A stretch of DNA of 64,000 bases from contig NZ_CP080649.1 in NCBI RefSeq assembly GCF_019603315.1, positions 2,304,176 through 2,368,175 on the forward strand, written 5' to 3'. The position numbers and the translations under genes were made by a program. Numbering within the stretch: the stretch's first letter is position 1; each line of letters opens with the position of its first letter. The notes beneath the pieces are model-generated. The model did not search any database. It saw only the letters and a program-made list of their open reading frames with translations, and was not told the DNA's origin. The DNA comes from Ruficoccus sp. ZRK36 (GTDB lineage: Bacteria; Verrucomicrobiota; Verrucomicrobiia; Opitutales; Cerasicoccaceae). Positions 57,630 to 64,000 of this stretch are shown piece by piece.

Positions 57630-58805
57630 ATGTACGACCCTCAGCAATTCGTGGCCAAGCACGTGGCCGGGCTTCCCCGCTCGGGCATCCGTGACTTTTT
57701 CGCCATCGTCTCCCAGATGAAGGACGCGATCTCGCTCGGTATCGGCGAGCCGGACTTCATTACGCCCTGGCATATCCGTGAGGCCGCTATCTACGCCCTG
57801 GAACGGGGCAAGACCTCGTACACCGATAACCGCGGGCTGCTCAAGCTGCGGCAGGTGCTGGCCGACTACATCGGGAAAAACTTCGGCATGGGCTATAAGC
57901 CTGAGAATGAGATCCTCGTCACCGTCGGGGTGTCCGAGGCGCTCGACATCGCACTGCGGGCCGTGATCAACCCCGGCGACAAGGTCCTCTACCACGAGCC
58001 CTGCTACGTCTCCTACCACCCGAGCGTGAGCCTCGTACACGGGCAGGCCATCCCGATTGCCACCTCGGCGGCGGATGACTTCGCGCTCGACCCGGACAAG
58101 GTGATCGAGGCGTGGGAGCCGGGCGTCAAGGTGCTGATCCTGAACTTTCCGACTAACCCGACCGGCGGCGTGACCGATCGCACCAAGCTCGAAAAGCTGG
58201 CCAAGTTCGTCATCGAAAAGGACATCCTCGTGATCAGTGACGAGGTCTACGCCGAGCTGACCTACGAGGGCACGCATACCTCCATCGCCAGCCTGCCCGG
58301 TATGCAGGAGCGTACGATCTTCCTGCACGGTTTTTCCAAGGCCTGGGCCATGACGGGCTTCCGGCTCGGCTTCGCATGCGGCCCGGCCCCGCTGGTCGAG
58401 GCCATGATGAAGGTCCACCAGTACGCCATGATGTGCGCCCCCATCCTCAGCCAGGAGGCCGGGGTCGAGGCTATCGTCAACGGTGCGCAGAGCGTGGCCA
58501 AAATGAAGGAGCAGTACCAGCGCCGCCGCGACTACATCACCCGCCGCTTCAACGAGATCGGCCTGAAGTGCCACGTTCCCAAGGGCACTTTCTACGCCTT
58601 TCCGGCGCTCCCGAAGGGCTTCCAGGGCAAGTCGATGGACTTCTGCCAGGGCCTGCTCAACGCCGAGAAGGTCGCTGTCGTCCCCGGCACGGCCTTTGGC
58701 CCCAGCGGCGAGGGCTTCTTCCGCGCCAGCTTCTCCAACAGCTACGAGCAACTCATCGCCGCCACCGAAGCCATCGAGCGGTATGTCGGGAGTTTGAAGC
58801 TGTAG
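57630..58805 (+). CDS. PLP-dependent class I/II aminotransferase (PatA-like)
   Basis: The 391-residue protein has the fold-type I aminotransferase pattern: LGIGEPDFITPWHIREAA, YTDNRGLLKLRQVLADY, the Asn of LNFPTNPTGG, the Asp/Tyr of ISDEVYAELTYEG and the PLP lysine K237 in FSKAWAMTGFRLG. It most resembles the N-acetyl-diaminopimelate or aspartate/branched-chain group paired with Lrp regulators; I cannot fix the substrate. It follows the Lrp-family gene by 138 bp. Confidence 0.88.
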   Translation: MYDPQQFVAKHVAGLPRSGIRDFFAIVSQMKDAISLGIGEPDFITPWHIREAAIYALERGKTSYTDNRGLLKLRQVLADYIGKNFGMGYKPENEILVTVGVSEALDIALRAVINPGDKVLYHEPCYVSYHPSVSLVHGQAIPIATSAADDFALDPDKVIEAWEPGVKVLILNFPTNPTGGVTDRTKLEKLAKFVIEKDILVISDEVYAELTYEGTHTSIASLPGMQERTIFLHGFSKAWAMTGFRLGFACGPAPLVEAMMKVHQYAMMCAPILSQEAGVEAIVNGAQSVAKMKEQYQRRRDYITRRFNEIGLKCHVPKGTFYAFPALPKGFQGKSMDFCQGLLNAEKVAVVPGTAFGPSGEGFFRASFSNSYEQLIAATEAIERYVGSLKL

Positions 58806-58812
58806 TTTTTTA

Positions 58813-58936
58813 TTAACCACAGAGGGCACAGAGAGGGATCTATGCAGCATGGGTTCTTACCGTGTTTCATCTGCGTACATCCGTGGCTAAATAAGAAAAA
58901 CAATTCCTTTGCGTTCTTTGCGCCCTTTGCGGTTAA
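58813..58936. repeat. TTTGCG-type repeat element with inverted ends, before der
   Basis: The left end TTAACCACAGAGGGCACAGA (58813 on) is an inverse, transition-diverged copy of the right end ending at 58936 (17 of 21 bases; inverse TTAACCGCAAAGGGCGCAAA). The right end contains three 9-10 bp CTTTGCG units. The middle carries a third related block (ATCTGCGTACATCCGTGGC near 58870). It fills almost the whole gap between the aminotransferase and der and ends 18 bp before the der start codon. Confidence 0.75.
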
Positions 58937-58954
58937 ATCACCCATTACAGACTT

Positions 58955-60415
58955 ATGAACCTTGAACGTAGCGTGGCCCTCGTCGGCCGTCCCAATGTCG
59001 GCAAGAGCCGGATCTTTAATCGGCTCGTCGGGCGGCGCGTGGCCATCGTTCACGATATGCCGGGCGTTACCCGCGACCTCGCCACCGAGATGGTTGCGGA
59101 GGGCGGTTACATGCTCATGGACACCGGCGGCATCGGCATCAAGCCCGAGATGACCCCGGAGATGATCCATGCGGCGACCGAGGAGCAGGCAGACTTCGCC
59201 ATCCAGGCCGCCACCCTGGTGCTCTTTGTCGTGGATGCCTCCGAGGGGATGACCACGGTGGACGAGGACCTGGCCAACCAGCTGCGCCGGTACAACAAGC
59301 CGACCATCCTGGTGATGAACAAGATGGACCGCCAGGGCTCAAGCACGCACCAGCTGGAGTTCACGCCGCTCGGGTTCAAGCCCGCCTGCGGGGTTTCCGC
59401 CGAGCACGGCACGGGTTTTGACCGCCTGAAGGACGCGATCCTCAAGATACTCGGGCCCAAGCCCAAGACCGACGAGTCGGAGAAAAATGAGCCGCGCCGC
59501 ACGCGCATCTGCCTCGCCGGTAAGCCCAACGTCGGCAAGTCCTCCCTCGGGAACCGCCTGCTCAACTCCGATCGCCTGATCGTGAGCGAGGTGGCCGGGA
59601 CCACCCGCGACTCCATCGAGGCCGATCTGGACTACACGGCCGAGGACGGCAAGGTGATGCACTTCCGGTTGGTGGACACCGCCGGGCTCAAGCCCAAGCG
59701 TAAGCTTGGCTCGTCGCTGGATTATTTTTCGACCATCCGCTCGGAGGAGGCGATCCGCCGCTCCGACATCGTATTTCTCGTGCTCGACGCCATGACCGGC
59801 GTGACCAAGCACGACAAGAAGCTGGCCGGGGAAATACTGGAGGCGGGCGTCGGGCTCGTCATGGTCGTGAACAAGTGGGACTACGCGCGCGATGCCTTCC
59901 GGCGTGACCCCCCGAAGGGCTACGAGACCGAGTCGGACTTTCGCAAGGTCTTCATCGAGGCCGTCCGCAAGGAGCTGTTTTTCCTGCCTGACTCGCCCGT
60001 GATCTTTACCTCCGCGCTGGAAAACTTCCGGGTCGGGGACATCCTCAAGCAGGCTGCTGTCGTGCACAAGACGCTCGCCCGCGATCTGCCCACCGGTCCG
60101 ATGAACCGCCTGCTCAAGGAGCTGTTCGAGCGTCGCGCCCCGCGTCTGGTCGGCGGCAAACGCTTCAAGATCTACTACGCGGTGCAGACCGGTCACCGGC
60201 CGTTCCGCATCCGCCTGTTCTGCAACTCGGAGGAGCGCTTTGACGACAATTACCGCCGCTACCTGGAGTCGAGCTTCCAGAAGGAGTTCCAGCTCAGCGG
60301 CTGTCCGATCCGCTTCGAGCTCGTCGGTAAGCCCGACTCTAACCGCAAGGAGCTCTCCATCACCGAGTACCGCCGCCAGGGCCACCGCAAGCCCCGCCGC
60401 AAGAAGAAGCAGTAG
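58955..60415 (+). CDS. der: ribosome biogenesis GTPase Der (EngA)
   Basis: Der is a double GTPase needed for 50S assembly. The 486-residue protein has two G domains, with P-loops GRPNVGKSR (about 11-19) and GKPNVGKSS (about 185-193), DTGGI and DTAGLK as G3, NKMD and NKWD as G4, and a C-terminal KH-like domain including GGKRFKIYYAVQTGHRPFRI. All are diagnostic. The usual GKS-T of the first P-loop reads GKSR here, a minor variation. Start ATG 58955; the repeat element lies just upstream. Confidence 0.95.
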   Translation: MNLERSVALVGRPNVGKSRIFNRLVGRRVAIVHDMPGVTRDLATEMVAEGGYMLMDTGGIGIKPEMTPEMIHAATEEQADFAIQAATLVLFVVDASEGMTTVDEDLANQLRRYNKPTILVMNKMDRQGSSTHQLEFTPLGFKPACGVSAEHGTGFDRLKDAILKILGPKPKTDESEKNEPRRTRICLAGKPNVGKSSLGNRLLNSDRLIVSEVAGTTRDSIEADLDYTAEDGKVMHFRLVDTAGLKPKRKLGSSLDYFSTIRSEEAIRRSDIVFLVLDAMTGVTKHDKKLAGEILEAGVGLVMVVNKWDYARDAFRRDPPKGYETESDFRKVFIEAVRKELFFLPDSPVIFTSALENFRVGDILKQAAVVHKTLARDLPTGPMNRLLKELFERRAPRLVGGKRFKIYYAVQTGHRPFRIRLFCNSEERFDDNYRRYLESSFQKEFQLSGCPIRFELVGKPDSNRKELSITEYRRQGHRKPRRKKKQ

Positions 60416-60512
60416 GCCTGTGATGCTAGCGCATCGCTGATGGCTTAGCCAAGGAGGAGCCATGCCGGGGTGTACTGTGTGCTATTGATGCTGTTGCCCA
60501 CGCGACGTATTT

Positions 60513-60542
60513 CTTTGCGTTCTTTGCGCCCTTTGCGGTTAA
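60513..60542. repeat. second copy of the TTTGCG-type repeat, before fmt
   Basis: CTTTGCGTTCTTTGCGCCCT and the following 10 bases are identical to 58907-58936 over 30 bp. It ends 7 bp before the fmt start codon, in the same orientation relative to the downstream gene as at der. The partner left end of the element is not recognisable here. Confidence 0.85.
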
Positions 60543-60549
60543 TTTAATC

Positions 60550-61539
60550 ATGTCATCTTTGCCCCGAGTCGCCTTTATGGGTTCCGACGCGATTGCCGTG
60601 CCGGTGCTTAAATACCTGGCTGTGGAAGCGGCGGACAAGGTCGCGGTGGCGGGGGTGTTCAGCCAGCCGGACCGCCCGAAGGGGCGCGGTAAAAAACTCC
60701 AGCCCAACCCGCTCGCTGCCGCCGCGCAGGAGCTGGGGCTGCCGCTGCTGCAGCCGGAGAAGCCCGGAGCCGCCGAGGCCGAGTGGCTGGAGGCTCAGGG
60801 CGTGGAGCTGGTCCTCGTCATGGCCTACGGGCACATCCTGCGTAAGCGTCTGCTGGCCGCGCCTGCGCTGGGGTACGTGAATTTTCACGCCTCGCTCCTG
60901 CCGAAGTATCGGGGCGCCTCACCGGTGGAGTCCGCGGTCGCCAGCGGCGAGGCCGAGACGGGCGTCAGCCTCATGCGCATCGTCCCCAAGATGGATGCCG
61001 GGCCCGTGCTCGACATGGAGGCCGTCACGATCGATCCGCTGGATACCGGAGCCTCTGTGCGCGAAAAACTTTCCGCCGCCACTGTGCCGCTGCTGGCCCG
61101 CAACCTCGATGCGCTGCTGGCCGGTACCGCTGACTTCAAAGATCAGGACGAAGCCGCCGCCACCTACTGCCGCAAGCTGGAGAAAGCCGACGGGCAGCTC
61201 GACTTTACCGCATCTGCCGCTGCGCTCGCCGCCCGCATCAACGGGCTCGACCCGTGGCCCGGCTGTTTCTGCGAAGTGGGGGAGACGCGGATTAAAGTCC
61301 GTCAGGCGCTGGTGCTCGATGGCGCAGCCTCATCGAATGCTCCCGGCGAAGTGCTAGCCGCCTCCAAGGACGGGGTGGACGTCGCCACCGGTGAGGGCGT
61401 GCTGCGCATCACCGAGCTGCAGCGCCCCGGAGGTAAAATGCACCCGGCCCGCGATTTCCTGAGCGGCTTTGACCTGCCCGCTGGCACTCGCCTGAGTGGC
61501 GACGAGATGCGGCCGCTGATTTTGCAAGGCCCCCGGTAA
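60550..61539 (+). CDS. fmt: methionyl-tRNA formyltransferase
   Basis: Fmt formylates initiator Met-tRNA using 10-formyl-THF. The 329-residue protein shows the formyltransferase core VFSQPDRPKGRGKKLQPNP, MAYGHILRKRLL, the catalytic NFHASLLPKYRGASPVESAV (Asn, His) and MDAGPVLDMEAV, plus the C-terminal OB-like domain with ARINGLDPWPGCFCE. The start ATG 60550 is only 7 bp after the TTTGCG repeat, so the repeat may form part of the 5' leader. No def gene is adjacent. Confidence 0.96.
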   Translation: MSSLPRVAFMGSDAIAVPVLKYLAVEAADKVAVAGVFSQPDRPKGRGKKLQPNPLAAAAQELGLPLLQPEKPGAAEAEWLEAQGVELVLVMAYGHILRKRLLAAPALGYVNFHASLLPKYRGASPVESAVASGEAETGVSLMRIVPKMDAGPVLDMEAVTIDPLDTGASVREKLSAATVPLLARNLDALLAGTADFKDQDEAAATYCRKLEKADGQLDFTASAAALAARINGLDPWPGCFCEVGETRIKVRQALVLDGAASSNAPGEVLAASKDGVDVATGEGVLRITELQRPGGKMHPARDFLSGFDLPAGTRLSGDEMRPLILQGPR

Positions 61540-61707
61540 GTAGCGTCTGCACGTACAGTCGGGGTAGCGGCCTTTTGGGCCGCGTAGGGGGACTTGTCCC
61601 CCTCAATGCCACCGGGTGCAACCCGGCAAGGCGCAGAGAGATTAAGCTCCCTGCGCCCGCGGTATAACTACTGTATCGGTCGGGCACTACAGTGCCCGGT
61701 TACTATG
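61540..61707. repeat. intergenic hairpin block after fmt
   Basis: The 168-bp gap contains hairpins GCGGCC-TTTT-GGGCCGC (near 61568), GGGGGAC-TTGT-CCCC (near 61588) and GGGCAC-TACA-GTGCCC (61682-61697). The GGCCGCGTAGGGGG segment resembles the one near 35311. No U-tract follows any of them, so these are probably repeat-family members rather than clean terminators. Confidence 0.55.
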
Positions 61708-63999
<2,292 letters not shown>

Positions 64000-64000
64000 G

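Noticed and set aside
61568-61697. Terminator after fmt
   Set aside because: The hairpins have no T-tract and resemble repeat-family hairpins elsewhere in the window.

Overview
The window is chromosomal DNA of fairly high GC content from a Gram-negative bacterium that looks like Verrucomicrobiota, class Opitutia (Puniceicoccales/Opitutales-like). The evidence is two PEP-CTERM sorting tails, a DUF1559-like pseudopilin with the CDGHV motif, a Ca-binding DGDDDGDGVSNLLEYA tail, LpxI-type lipid A synthesis, GTP-dependent PEP carboxykinase, AP2-like and DUF4212/symporter genes, and many genes without a clear Shine-Dalgarno sequence. No phage, plasmid, transposase or CRISPR is visible. It reads as a core chromosome segment with small non-coding repeat elements in the gaps.

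Layout. 1-3.5 kb: end of a PstS-like binding protein, tRNA-Gly(GCC) with a terminator, and a KefB-like antiporter with RCK_C regions. 3.6-9.2 kb: a compact biotin operon bioA-bioB-bioD-bioF-esterase-bioC, overlapped throughout its second half. The esterase occupies the BioH position but is divergent. 9.2-16.1 kb: mostly minus-strand single genes (LOG family, FecR-domain protein, TM2 protein, AP2-like protein, DtxR regulator, CysQ-like phosphatase) plus polyphosphate glucokinase, a HAD phosphatase and a 52-residue membrane peptide. 16.2-23.3 kb: a large hybrid histidine kinase, a Fur-family regulator, and a divergent surface cluster (PEP-CTERM propeller-like protein, cell-surface protein, pseudopilin). 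23.4-28.6 kb: trpS, a CYTH-like protein translationally linked to a split chromate transporter, and an acidic repeat protein. 28.9-42.6 kb: pckG, a MuiA/DUF4139 protein, a two-subunit Na+/solute symporter, metK-ahcY (methyl-cycle pair), a CE7 esterase, a nitroreductase, an MscS channel behind a candidate sigma-54 promoter, and a TfoX-N-like protein. 42.7-53.4 kb: obgE, ilvB with an upstream Val-rich leader peptide and attenuator, the leuS-FecR-like-lpxI operon, and two tandem HtrA paralogues, one intact and one with its catalytic residues lost. 53.4-64 kb: ribE, a family-4-like uracil-DNA glycosylase lacking two cluster cysteines, a PEP-CTERM serine hydrolase, a Cys-rich mini-protein, an Lrp regulator with an aminotransferase, der, fmt, and a multidomain CoA-disulfide-reductase/rhodanese/TusA/DsrE protein cut by the window end.

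The most notable signals are regulatory and structural rather than a new gene system. They are (i) the ilvB attenuator (25-codon peptide with 11 Val/Leu/Ile codons in a 12-codon stretch, then a 14-bp terminator hairpin); (ii) a near-consensus sigma-54 promoter before mscS; (iii) a roughly 310-bp element with about 50-bp inverted ends between obgE and ilvB, with relatives elsewhere in the window; (iv) an identical 30-bp TTTGCG-type repeat directly upstream of both der and fmt. All functional calls are from reading sequence motifs by eye; no database search was run.
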